This document shows positions 19,821 through 27,949 of a DNA stretch of 38,416 nucleotides, one piece after another. Every line of letters starts with the position of its first letter. Within the stretch, counting starts at the first letter, position 1. Source of the DNA: DASULK01 sp036381835 (lineage in GTDB: Bacteria; Actinomycetota; Actinomycetes; Mycobacteriales; Micromonosporaceae); contig DASVCA010000202.1 of the NCBI GenBank assembly GCA_036381835.1, positions 1-38,416 of the forward strand, read 5' to 3'. Below the pieces are notes generated by a model. The model ran no database searches. It had not been told where the DNA came from and saw only the letters and a program-made list of their open reading frames with translations. The translations under genes and the position numbers were made by a program.

Positions 19821-20558
19821 ATGGAGCCCGCGATCGAAATCCGTGATCTCGTCGTCGACCGGGGCGGGCGTCGGGTGCTGCACGGCTTGAGCTGCGTCGT
19901 TCCCCGTGGCCGGATCACCGGCCTGCTCGGACCGAGCGGCAGCGGAAAGACCACCCTCATCCGGGCCGTGACCGGCACCCAGATCATCCGCTCCGGCACG
20001 GTCCGGGTGCTCGGTGAGCCAGCCGGATCGGCCGCGCTGCGACACCGGGTCGGCTACGTCACCCAGACACCCAGCGTCTACCCCGACTTGACGGTGCGAG
20101 AGAACGTCCGATACTTCGCCGCGCTGCACGGGCGCTCCCGCGCCGAAGCGGATCAGATCGTCGGCGACGTGGGGCTCGCCGCGGTGGCGGCACGACCGGT
20201 GGGAGAGCTGTCCGGTGGGCAACGCAGCCGAGCGTCCCTCGCCTGCGCCCTCGTCGGTCGGCCCGACCTGCTGGTACTGGACGAGCCCACGGTCGGGCAG
20301 GACCCCGTGCTGCGCGCGGAGCTGTGGGCTCGATTCCATGAACTGGCCGCCGCCGGCACGACCCTGCTGGTGTCCAGCCACGTGATGGACGAGGCAGGCC
20401 GCTGCCACCGGCTGCTGCTCATCCGGGACGGCAGGCTGATCGCCGACGACACACCGGACGCGGTTCGGGCCGCGGCCGGCACGAGCGACCTCGACGAGGC
20501 GTTCCTAAGCCTGGTCCGGCGACAGTCGCCGGCCCCGGCTCGCGCGGGAGGCGACTGA
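19821..20558 (+). CDS. ABC transporter ATP-binding protein (ABC-2/DrrA type)
   Basis: A 245-aa nucleotide-binding subunit. Walker A is GLLGPSGSGKTT, the Q-loop is in VGYVTQTPSVYPDLTV, the signature is ELSGGQRSRASLA, Walker B is LLVLDEPTVGQDP with its catalytic Glu, and the H-loop is SSHVMDEA. It energises the membrane partner encoded just downstream, whose ATG overlaps its TGA by one base (TGATG). Drug or antibiotic export is common for this type but is not proven by sequence. ATG at 19821 has GGAGGG 4 nt upstream. Confidence 0.93.
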   Translation: MEPAIEIRDLVVDRGGRRVLHGLSCVVPRGRITGLLGPSGSGKTTLIRAVTGTQIIRSGTVRVLGEPAGSAALRHRVGYVTQTPSVYPDLTVRENVRYFAALHGRSRAEADQIVGDVGLAAVAARPVGELSGGQRSRASLACALVGRPDLLVLDEPTVGQDPVLRAELWARFHELAAAGTTLLVSSHVMDEAGRCHRLLLIRDGRLIADDTPDAVRAAAGTSDLDEAFLSLVRRQSPAPARAGGD

Positions 20559-21313
20559 TGCACCCTCGGATCCTGGCCGTGACCACCGCGCGCATCCTGC
20601 GCCAACTGCGCCACGACCGGCGTACCGTCGCGCTGCTCACCGTGGTGCCGGCGCTGCTGCTGACGGTTCTCTACTTCATGTACGAGAATCAACCCGTTGC
20701 GCCCGGCCAACCCCGGACCTTCGACCGGGTGGCGTTGATCATGCTCGGGCTGTTTCCCTTCGTGGTCATGTTCCTGGTGACCAGCGTCGCGATGCTGCGG
20801 GAACGGACCTCCGGGACCCTGGAGCGACTGCTGACCACGCCAATGGGCAGACTCGACCTGCTCTTCGGCTACGGCATCGCGTTCGGACTGACCGCCGCGG
20901 TGCAGGCGGCGATCGCGACCGGGGTGGCCTACTGGCTGCTCGATCTGCACACCGCGGGCAGCCCCGGGCTGGTCGTCATGATCGCCGTCGCCAACGCGGT
21001 CCTCGGCGTCGCCCTCGGGCTGTTCTGCAGCGCGTTCGCCCGCACCGAGTTCCAGGCCGTACAGTTCATGCCGGTCGTGGTGATACCGCAGAGCCTGTTG
21101 TGCGGGCTGTTCGTCCCCCGGCACGAGATGGCCGACTGGCTGCAGGCGGTCAGCGACGTGCTGCCCCTGACGTACGCGGTGGAGGCGCTGCAGGAGGTCG
21201 GCCGGTACGGCGAACCGACCGGGACCATGTGGCGGGACACGGCGGTGGTGGCCGGCGCGGTGGTGGTGTCCCTGCTGCTCGCCGCGACCACGCTGCGCAG
21301 GCGTACCCCCTGA
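20558..21313 (+). CDS. ABC-2 type transporter permease
   Basis: A 251-aa integral membrane protein with about six helices: LLTVVPALLLTVLYFMY, VALIMLGLFPFVVMFLVTSVA, IAFGLTAAVQAAIATGVAYWLL, VVMIAVANAVLGVALGLF, a stretch around VVVIPQSLLCGLF, and a last helix AVVAGAVVVSLLLAATTL. The intracellular ERTSGTLERLLTTPM block between helices is typical of ABC-2 permeases such as DrrB and YhhJ. It pairs with the preceding ATPase. The substrate is unknown. Confidence 0.92.
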   Translation: MHPRILAVTTARILRQLRHDRRTVALLTVVPALLLTVLYFMYENQPVAPGQPRTFDRVALIMLGLFPFVVMFLVTSVAMLRERTSGTLERLLTTPMGRLDLLFGYGIAFGLTAAVQAAIATGVAYWLLDLHTAGSPGLVVMIAVANAVLGVALGLFCSAFARTEFQAVQFMPVVVIPQSLLCGLFVPRHEMADWLQAVSDVLPLTYAVEALQEVGRYGEPTGTMWRDTAVVAGAVVVSLLLAATTLRRRTP

Positions 21314-21332
21314 TCCAACGGACGAAAGGACC

Positions 21333-21980
21333 ATGGCACGACGTCCCGGACGACGACCCGGCAGCCCGGACACCCGGGAGGCGATTCTGACCGCGGCCCG
21401 GCAGGCGTTCGCCGAGCGTGGCTTCGACGGCGCCTCCATCCGTGCCATCTCGGCCGACGCGGGCGTCGATCCCGCACTGGTCCACCACTACTTCGGCACG
21501 AAGGAACGGTTGTTCCTGGCCGCGCTGAACTTCCCGATCGACCCCGCCGAACTGTTGCCCGAGGTGCTGGCCGGTGGCCGGGACCGGGTCGGTGAACGCC
21601 TGATACGCGCGTTCCTGAAGGGCTGGGACTCACCCGCCCGGGTAGCCGGGGTGGCATTGCTGCGCTCCGCGATGACCGGTGACTGGACGGCCCGACTGCT
21701 GCGCGAATTCCTGGTGACCCAGATCCTGCGGCGGGTGGCGCGGCAACTGGATCTGGACCCGACCGAGGCGCCGCTGCGTTGCTCGCTGATCGCATCGCAG
21801 GTCGCCGGACTCGCCGTCATGCGCTACATCATCAAACTCGAACCGCTCGCCTCCGCCCCCGCGGAGGCCGTGGTCGCCGCGCTCGCCCCCACCCTGCAGC
21901 ACTACCTCACCGGGGACCTGACCGGGTTCGACCGCCCGCCCGACGGCGGTCAGCGGGTCTGTTCCAACCAGGAGGCGTAG
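21333..21980 (+). CDS. TetR/AcrR family transcriptional regulator
   Basis: A 215-aa regulator. The N-terminal helix-turn-helix is classical: TREAILTAARQAFAERGFDGASIRAISADAG followed by VDPALVHHYFGTKERLFLAAL (about residues 14-64). The rest is the ligand-binding and dimerisation domain. AAAGGA precedes ATG 21333. It is third in the operon with the ABC-2 exporter, so it most likely represses this operon through the palindrome at 19773-19808 and releases it on binding an exported compound (inference). Its last 31 bp run antisense to the end of the facing ABC exporter gene. Confidence 0.92.
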   Translation: MARRPGRRPGSPDTREAILTAARQAFAERGFDGASIRAISADAGVDPALVHHYFGTKERLFLAALNFPIDPAELLPEVLAGGRDRVGERLIRAFLKGWDSPARVAGVALLRSAMTGDWTARLLREFLVTQILRRVARQLDLDPTEAPLRCSLIASQVAGLAVMRYIIKLEPLASAPAEAVVAALAPTLQHYLTGDLTGFDRPPDGGQRVCSNQEA

Positions 21981-23746
21981 AGCCTGCCGTAGACGGAGTC
22001 GGGGTCGCGGACCAGTTCGGCGTGGGTGCCCCGCTGCACGATCCGCCCCCGGTCGACCACGATCACCTCGTCCGCCGCCTGCGCGGTGGAGAGCCGGTGC
22101 GCGATCGTGACCGTGGTCCGCCCGCGGGTGACCGTGTCCAACGCCCGCTGCAGCCGCAGCTCGGTGGCCGGGTCCACGGCGCTGGTCGCCTCGTCGAGCA
22201 CGAGCAGGTCCGGGTCGGCGACATAGGCCCGGGCCAGCGCGATGAGCTGCCGTTCTCCCACGCTGAGCGCCTCGCCGCGTTCGCCCACCGGTGTGTCCAG
22301 GCCGTCCGGCAGCCCCGTCACCCAGTCGGCCAGGCCGAGCTGATCGAACGCCTGGAACAGCTCCTGGTCGGTGAGCGCCGGCCGACCGAATCGCACGTTC
22401 TCCGCGACGGAGGTGTTGAACAGGAAACCGTCCTGGGGCACCATCACCACCCGTCGGCGCAGGGAGCTGAAGCGGACGCGGTCGAGCGGGACGCCGGCGA
22501 GCGTCACCGTGCCCGCGGTCGGATCCATCAGCCGGGTGAGCAGCTTCGCGAAGGTCGTCTTGCCACCGCCGGTCTCCCCCACCACGGCGGCCCGGGCGCG
22601 GGCCGGGATGTCCAGGGTCACCTCCGTGAGGACCTGCGGGCCGCCCGGATAGGCGAAGCAGACACCCGAGAATCGGACGTCGATCGGCCCCGGCGGGATG
22701 TCGACGCCGTCCGGACCGGGGTCGGCGACATCCGGTGCCGTGTCCAACACGTCCAGCACCCGACGCCAGCCGGCGATCGCGTTCTGTGCCTCGTTGAGCA
22801 CCTCGGTCGCGATCTGCACCGGCTGGATGAACAGGGTGACCAGGAAGAGGAAGGCGGTGAGCTGGCCGACCGTCAACCGGCCGTCGGTGCCGAGATGCAC
22901 GCCGAGCACGACCACGCAGGCGAGGGCGAGGCCGGCGGCGATCTCACCGGTGGAGAAGCTGATCACGCTCGTGCGCAACGCGTGCTGCTGGGCTCGGCGC
23001 TGCGCCTCGATCGCCTCGTCGAGTCGGCGCGCGGTGCGCGCCCGGATCCCGTACGAACGGATCACCGGCGCACCCACCACGCTCTCCGCGATCGCCGCCA
23101 GCAGGGCCCCGGTGCGCTGCCGGACCGTGCGGTAGGCGACCGCCAGCCGGCGCTGGAAGGCCCGGATCACCAGTACGGCGGGCAGGAACGCCGCGATCAC
23201 CACGAGGGTGAGCTGCCAGGAGTAGACCGCCATCACGACCGAGGTGACCATCACCTGGCCGATGCTGACCAGCAGGATGACCCCGCCCCACTGCAGGAAC
23301 TGGGTGATCTGGTCGACGTCGCTGGTGACCCGTGAGACCAGGGCTCCGCGGCGCTCGGCCTGCTGGTGCAGCATCGACAGGTCGTGCACGTGTCGGAACG
23401 CGCGGACCCGCACGTTGGCCAGCGCGGTCTCGCTGACCGTGAACAGGCGGCGCATCATCAGGTAACCGCACAGGGTGGTCGCCGCCAGGACCGCCGCGGT
23501 GAGCGCCACCACGGTGGCGACCACGCCGAAGTCGGGGCCGCCCGGCACGGCCAACCCGCGGTCGATGCCCTGCTGGACGGCGACGGGTACGGCGGCCCGG
23601 CCGACCATGTAGACCATCGCGAGCGCCAGGGTTCCGGCCAGACCGGTACGCAGCTCGGGAGACAGGGCGAGTCCTCGCCGCATGGTCGCCCATGCGTTCT
23701 CCGCCCGGTCCGCGGTCCGGTCCGCGGTCGACGTGGCGCTGCTCAT
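21950..23746 (-). CDS. ABC exporter half-transporter A (TMD-NBD fusion)
   Basis: A 598-aa type IV (B-family) exporter with an N-terminal six-helix membrane domain and a C-terminal ATPase domain. Walker A is VVGETGGGKTTF, Walker B is LLVLDEATSAVDP with catalytic Glu, and the H-loop is TIAHRLST. The signature is changed to LSVGERQ (22247-22267) instead of LSGGQ. ATG at 23746 overlaps the stop of half-transporter B as ATGA. The two proteins should form a heterodimer with one canonical and one degenerate ATP site, as in TM287/288-type exporters. Substrate is unknown: drugs, lipids or peptides are all possible. Confidence 0.93.
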   Translation of the reverse strand: MSSATSTADRTADRAENAWATMRRGLALSPELRTGLAGTLALAMVYMVGRAAVPVAVQQGIDRGLAVPGGPDFGVVATVVALTAAVLAATTLCGYLMMRRLFTVSETALANVRVRAFRHVHDLSMLHQQAERRGALVSRVTSDVDQITQFLQWGGVILLVSIGQVMVTSVVMAVYSWQLTLVVIAAFLPAVLVIRAFQRRLAVAYRTVRQRTGALLAAIAESVVGAPVIRSYGIRARTARRLDEAIEAQRRAQQHALRTSVISFSTGEIAAGLALACVVVLGVHLGTDGRLTVGQLTAFLFLVTLFIQPVQIATEVLNEAQNAIAGWRRVLDVLDTAPDVADPGPDGVDIPPGPIDVRFSGVCFAYPGGPQVLTEVTLDIPARARAAVVGETGGGKTTFAKLLTRLMDPTAGTVTLAGVPLDRVRFSSLRRRVVMVPQDGFLFNTSVAENVRFGRPALTDQELFQAFDQLGLADWVTGLPDGLDTPVGERGEALSVGERQLIALARAYVADPDLLVLDEATSAVDPATELRLQRALDTVTRGRTTVTIAHRLSTAQAADEVIVVDRGRIVQRGTHAELVRDPDSVYGRLYASWLEQTR

Positions 23747-25638
23747 GCCCGCACCTCTTCACTGGACGTCGTCGGGCGCGTCGCCGAGTCCGTCGCGGCC
23801 CGGTCCGCTGCGAGCTTTTCCGCGTCGTACCCCAGCTCCCGCGCTCGTTCGGCCTCGGCCCGCTGGTACGCCGTCACCAGTTCGACGTAGCCGGGGCAGT
23901 CCCGCAGCAGGGTCGAGTGGGTACCTCGGGCCACGATCCGCCCCTGTTCGACGTAGACCACCTCGTCGGCGAGCGCGATCGTGGCGAGCCGGTACGCGAC
24001 CACCAGGATCGATACCTCTCCGCGATCGCGGGCCTCGCCCCGCAGCGCCGACAGGATCGCCGCCTCGACCCGGGGGTCCACCGCGCTCGTCGCGTCGTCG
24101 AGGACCAGCAGCCTGGGGCGTCCGGCGAGCGCGCGGGCGAGGGTCAGTCGCTGCCGCTGTCCCCCGGACAGGGAGGTGCCGCGCTCCCCGACCCGGGTGT
24201 CCAGCCCGTCGGGCAGCGCGGCCACGAACCCGTCCGCCTCGGCCAGCCGCAGCGCACGCCAGACGTCGTCATCGGTGATGCCGGGCCGGTCGAGGGTGAT
24301 GTTGGCCCGGACCGTGTCGTCGAAGACGAACGGCACCTGGGCGACGAGCGCGGTGGTGGCGACCAACGATTCGGCGGTCAACGAGCGCACGTCTACGCCG
24401 TCCACCCGGACCGTGCCCCGCTGTGGATCGAGCAAGCGGACGGCCAGCGCGGCGATGGTGGACTTGCCGGCACCGGTGGGACCGACCAGCGCGACGGTGC
24501 GGCCGGCCGGCACGGTGAAGGTGATGTCGTGCAGCACCGGCTGGCGGTGCCCGTCGGCCGACTCGTAGCCGAAGCCGACCCGGTCGAAGGAGAGGGCCGC
24601 CGCCTCCTGTCCGCGCAGCACGGTCTCGCCGTACGGCATCTGCCCGGTCGCCTCGAGCACGCGCCGCACCCGCTCCCAGCCGGCCACGCTGCGCGGCAGT
24701 TCGGCGAGCACCCATCCGATGGCGCGGATCGGGAAGGCGAGGACGGTGAACAGGAATGCGACGCTGACCAACTCGGTGACCCCGATCGCCTGCTGATTCA
24801 ATCGGATCGCGCCAACGAGCAGCACCGCGAGGGTGCCGAGGTTGGGCAGCGTCTCGAGCATCGGATCGAACAGCCCGCGTAGCCGCCCGACGGCGATCAA
24901 CGCGTCCCGCAGCTCGTGCGCGCGGGCGGCGAACCGCGCGGTCTCGTGGGCTTCGCGCCCCATGGTCTTGACCACCAGCGCCCCGTCGAAGCTCTCGTGC
25001 GCGATCGCGCTGACCTCGGCCCGCAGTTGTTGGGCGCGGGCCTGGCGAGGGGCCATCCGTCGCGAGTAGACGACGTTCAGGGCGAACAGCAGCGGAAAGA
25101 TCGCCACGCCGACCAGGGCGAGCACCCAGTCCGTGGCGAACAGGGCGGCGACCGCGGCGACCAGCATCACCACGGTGCCGACGGCGAACGGCAGCGGGGC
25201 GATGGGGAACCAGGTCGCTTCGACGTCGGAGTTGGCGTTGGACAGCAGGGTGCCGGTGGCGTGCCGCTGGTGCCAGGACAACGGCAGTTCCAGGTAGCGT
25301 CGGGTGACCCGACGTCGGTAGCGGGCCTGCAGCCGGTACTGCATGAAGCCCGCACCGAGCCGCCGTCCGAAGATGGCGACCACGCGCAGCACGCTGACCG
25401 CGAGCAGGGCGGCGGCGCCGAGGGCGACGAGTCCCGGCTCGGCCCGTCCTGCGGCGAGCGCGGGCACCACCACCTCACCGACGATGGCCCCCACCACGTA
25501 GGCGCTGGCGACGGTCAGCAAGCCGAACAGCACGCTGCCGCCGACGCCGACGGCGAAGACCCGGGGCTCCTCGCGGATCGCCCGGCCGAGAATCCGCAAG
25601 CCCTTGGCCAGCACATCTCTGCTTGTCTTGACCGCCAC
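23743..25638 (-). CDS. ABC exporter half-transporter B (TMD-NBD fusion)
   Basis: A 631-aa partner of half-transporter A. The membrane domain has about six helices, starting at VFAVGVGGSVLFGLLTVASAY. The NBD has Walker A ALVGPTGAGKST and a perfect signature SLSGGQRQRLTLA. However, Walker B ends LLVLDDATS (Asp for the catalytic Glu, 24094-24099) and the H-loop reads VVAYRLAT (Tyr for His, 23992-23994). Its own ATP site is therefore non-hydrolytic, while its signature completes the good site on A. A charged 50-residue tail follows the NBD. The GTG start at 25638 follows GGGGGAG closely. It is first gene of the pair. Confidence 0.93.
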   Translation of the reverse strand: MAVKTSRDVLAKGLRILGRAIREEPRVFAVGVGGSVLFGLLTVASAYVVGAIVGEVVVPALAAGRAEPGLVALGAAALLAVSVLRVVAIFGRRLGAGFMQYRLQARYRRRVTRRYLELPLSWHQRHATGTLLSNANSDVEATWFPIAPLPFAVGTVVMLVAAVAALFATDWVLALVGVAIFPLLFALNVVYSRRMAPRQARAQQLRAEVSAIAHESFDGALVVKTMGREAHETARFAARAHELRDALIAVGRLRGLFDPMLETLPNLGTLAVLLVGAIRLNQQAIGVTELVSVAFLFTVLAFPIRAIGWVLAELPRSVAGWERVRRVLEATGQMPYGETVLRGQEAAALSFDRVGFGYESADGHRQPVLHDITFTVPAGRTVALVGPTGAGKSTIAALAVRLLDPQRGTVRVDGVDVRSLTAESLVATTALVAQVPFVFDDTVRANITLDRPGITDDDVWRALRLAEADGFVAALPDGLDTRVGERGTSLSGGQRQRLTLARALAGRPRLLVLDDATSAVDPRVEAAILSALRGEARDRGEVSILVVAYRLATIALADEVVYVEQGRIVARGTHSTLLRDCPGYVELVTAYQRAEAERARELGYDAEKLAADRAATDSATRPTTSSEEVRA

Positions 25639-25660
25639 GTTCTCCCCCGTCTGCCCCGCC

Positions 25661-25721
25661 TACCTCCGTAAGGTACCGCTTGCGGGTACCTCCTTACCGC
25701 CCGACCCTCGATCAAGGGTCG
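25661..25721. promoter_or_regulatory. repeat-rich divergent control region of the ABC exporter
   Basis: Three elements: AGGTACC-N7-GGTACCT (25671-25691), a 21-bp palindrome; TACCTCC repeated directly at 25661-25667 and 25687-25693; and CGACCCT-N6-AGGGTCG (25702-25721). They stand 23-83 bp before the exporter start. They look like binding sites for a dimeric repressor, but none is encoded next door apart from the TetR gene at 21333, whose own operator is different. Confidence 0.4.
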
Positions 25722-25782
25722 AGTCCCAGCGCCGGGCCGCGCGGGCGGGCTCCGTCGCACGCCGAAAGGCGCGACCCGTGTC

Positions 25783-25788
25783 TAATAT
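25783..25788 (+). promoter_or_regulatory. -10 element giving a leaderless mRNA
   Basis: TAATAT lies exactly 6 nt (CGACAG) before the ATG at 25795. No Shine-Dalgarno sequence is present. The match to TANNNT and the distance predict transcription starting at the A of the ATG. Confidence 0.5.
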
Positions 25789-25794
25789 CGACAG

Positions 25795-26424
25795 ATGCCG
25801 CAGTATGCACGGACCGAGCGCAAGGCCCTGGCCGATCTGCTGTCGACCGTCGGCCCGGACGCACCGACGGTAGCCGAAAGCTGGACGGCTCGTGATCTCG
25901 CCGCGCATCTGGTCGTACGCGAACGCCGGCCGGACGCCGCCCCCGGCATCCTGCTACGCCCACTGCACGGCTATCAGGAGCGGGTCCGGCGGGCGGTCGC
26001 GGCGTTGCCGTTTCCCCGACTCGTCGAACTCGTCCGCACCCCGCCGTGGTGGAGCCCGATCAGCAATCCCCTCGTCGATGGGCCGGCCAACACGTTGGAG
26101 TTCTACCTCCACCACGAGGACGTGCGCCGGGCCCGACCGGGCTGGCAGCCCCGTGATCTCCCGGGCGGCCACCAGGCGGCCCTGTGGCGGCGGACGGCCG
26201 CGCTGGGGCGGCTGCGGCTGCGCCGCTTCCCCGCCCGCCTGCTCGTCCAGGCACCGGGGCACGGGGAGGTGACGACCGGAGCGGGCGGCGTCTCGGCGCG
26301 CCTGATCGGAACCCCCGGGGAGCTGGCGTTGTTCCTGTCCGGCCGGCAGCGGGTCGCCCGGGTGCAGATCGACGCGCCGGCCGGGCTGGCCGAACGGTTG
26401 CGTACCGCCGACCTGAGCCTCTGA
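25795..26424 (+). CDS. TIGR03085/MDMPI-type metal-binding family protein
   Basis: A 209-aa protein of the DinB-like maleylpyruvate-isomerase N-terminal (MDMPI) group, close to the actinobacterial TIGR03085 family. The visible markers are AESWTARDLAAHLVVRERRPDAAPG near residues 28-52 and the NTLEFYLHHEDVRRARPGW block near 100, with histidines for a metal. The C-terminal part (VTTGAGGVSARLIGTPGELALFLSGRQ) resembles the usual second domain. Members may be mycothiol-dependent, but no specific reaction is known. It is divergent from the ABC exporter. Confidence 0.82.
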   Translation: MPQYARTERKALADLLSTVGPDAPTVAESWTARDLAAHLVVRERRPDAAPGILLRPLHGYQERVRRAVAALPFPRLVELVRTPPWWSPISNPLVDGPANTLEFYLHHEDVRRARPGWQPRDLPGGHQAALWRRTAALGRLRLRRFPARLLVQAPGHGEVTTGAGGVSARLIGTPGELALFLSGRQRVARVQIDAPAGLAERLRTADLSL

Positions 26425-26450
26425 CCGGCGCGTCGATTGCGGGCGAGTCG

Positions 26451-27629
26451 TCAGCACCAACCGTTGATCGGACCGCTCATCCCGGTCCACAGGTACGCGT
26501 CGGACACCCAGGTTCCGTCGGTCAGCCGGTTCCACAGGTTGGTGGTGCCGTACCGCCCAGTGTGCGAGGTGCCGTACGCCGAGCAGGACACGGTGACGAC
26601 GGAGCCGTCGGCGACCGAGCCGACGATGGCGTAGCCGGTGCCCGGGCCGGAGCGCTTGTTGACCCAACCGCCGCCGAAGGCGTCGACGATGCCCTGGTTG
26701 AGGCCGAGCGCGCCCCTGTTGTAGAGGCCGCTGCCCGGCCCGCGCCAGGTCGATCCGTTCCGGGCACCGCCCTGGTAGGCGGAACCGCCGTTCTCGAACA
26801 CCCATGCGCCGAGGGCGTGCCCGGCCAGCGGCACGTACGCGCCGTTCTGCCGCAGCCCGAAGTGCACGTGCCGGCCGGAGGCCGAACCGCCGCAGGTCAC
26901 GTCGGTGCCGGTGTACCCCAGGAAGGCGCCCTGGCCGACGCTCGCACCGTTGACCGAGATGTTGCTCCACAGGTGGTAGTAGTCGGTCGCGTAGCCGCGG
27001 TCGTGGATGACGCGCACCCAGCCCTGGCACATGGTGTAGGCGGTGCCGGAGCGCACGGCTCGGACGATCTGGTCGCCGCCGGCGAAGTCGGCCGAGCTCC
27101 ACGGGGTGTCGTACCCGCTCCAACCGTGCGGCCCGCCGGTCAGCGTCCAGGTCTGTCCGGTCGTCCACGGCAGGGACATCCCGGTGCGGTAGTCCCCGCC
27201 GGCGTACATGACGCCCGGCTCGGCGTCGGCGGTGAAGACGGTTCGCTCGGCCTCGGTGACGACCGGTGCCTGGGCGGCCAACTCGCTGAAGGCGGCCTCG
27301 CCGTCGAAGGCGACCTGCCAGTGCCGGCCCGTCGCCCGGGCGAGGAACACCGCGCCGGTCGGGTAGGCCCCTTCCTCGTTCGGGGCGGTCAGGACCGCGA
27401 TGCCGAACACCCAGCGGTTGCCGTCCCGACGGTTGATGGTGATCCGCGCGTCCTGCGGTCGGACCGTCCGCTGGCCGGCCGCCTGCGCGGCGTCGAGCAG
27501 CTTGGCGGTGACCGCGGCGGTGACCGGGGCGGAGCCGGCCGAGGGTGTGGCGTGCCCGGCGACCGGAAGCGCGACCAGGCTCGCGCCGGTCAGCACGCCG
27601 ACCGCGAGAGCCGCTGCTTTGCGTAGCAC
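26451..27629 (-). CDS. secreted LasA-like M23 peptidase with C-terminal SH3-like domain
   Basis: A 392-aa exported protein. The signal peptide is clear (RKAAALAVGVLTGASLVALPVAGHATP, cleavage near residue 26). The middle holds a LasA/M23A-type zinc peptidase: first His and Asp in GGPHGWSGYDTPWSSADF, then YHLW and the H-x-H pair in SGRHVHFGL. The end (about residues 325-392), VNKRSGPGTGYAIVGSVADG onward, looks like a bacterial SH3 domain for cell-wall binding. It probably cuts peptide cross-bridges of its own or other bacteria's peptidoglycan. GTG at 27629 has AGGAGG 4-5 nt upstream. Its stop is 26 bp from that of the facing gene. Confidence 0.88.
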   Translation of the reverse strand: MLRKAAALAVGVLTGASLVALPVAGHATPSAGSAPVTAAVTAKLLDAAQAAGQRTVRPQDARITINRRDGNRWVFGIAVLTAPNEEGAYPTGAVFLARATGRHWQVAFDGEAAFSELAAQAPVVTEAERTVFTADAEPGVMYAGGDYRTGMSLPWTTGQTWTLTGGPHGWSGYDTPWSSADFAGGDQIVRAVRSGTAYTMCQGWVRVIHDRGYATDYYHLWSNISVNGASVGQGAFLGYTGTDVTCGGSASGRHVHFGLRQNGAYVPLAGHALGAWVFENGGSAYQGGARNGSTWRGPGSGLYNRGALGLNQGIVDAFGGGWVNKRSGPGTGYAIVGSVADGSVVTVSCSAYGTSHTGRYGTTNLWNRLTDGTWVSDAYLWTGMSGPINGWC

Positions 27630-27949
27630 AGTGCCTCCTAGGTGCTCTCGTCCGACGGTCGTGACCGTCGGGAAAGAGATCGACCAACGGCCAGCAGACC
27701 GGCGGACTCGCCGGCGGCCGCAGAACGATCGCCGGAAGTCTATTTAATCCCCCGACAGTAAGTCGATACATTTGAAAGGATAAATTGATGACCCGGGCCG
27801 TCGGGGCATGCGACCGAAGGCGGCGGGCAACCGCGACGAGGCGGGTTCTGGCACCTCGGGGACTAGCCGATCAACGGATAACGCAATACTCTGCGGTAGC
27901 TACAGATGTGACGTGACGAGCATCACGCTCGATATGGAGGCACCCCGCC
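27630..27949. other. 320-bp divergent intergenic region (LasA-like / fadD)
   Basis: No convincing gene. It holds a 20-bp palindrome (27652-27671) near the peptidase start and the most A/T-rich patch of the window (about 27738-27790), where TATTTAAT and GGATAAATTGATG occur; promoters for both genes are probably here. An ATG at 27788 with AAAGGA upstream opens a 42-codon frame to 27916, rich in Arg and Ala, which is doubtful. GGAGG at 27937-27941 is the ribosome site of fadD. Confidence 0.6.
27652..27671. promoter_or_regulatory. 20-bp palindrome in the leader of the LasA-like gene
   Basis: CCGACGGTC and GACCGTCGG flank a GT centre. The element is 22 bp upstream of the GTG start and overlaps the expected 5' leader, so it may be an operator or an RNA hairpin controlling translation. 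No regulator is known. Confidence 0.45.

Noticed and set aside
27630..27949. A ydaO/c-di-AMP riboswitch before the secreted peptidase
   Set aside because: Such switches occur before actinobacterial wall hydrolases, but the conserved core segments could not be found here; only a short palindrome is present.
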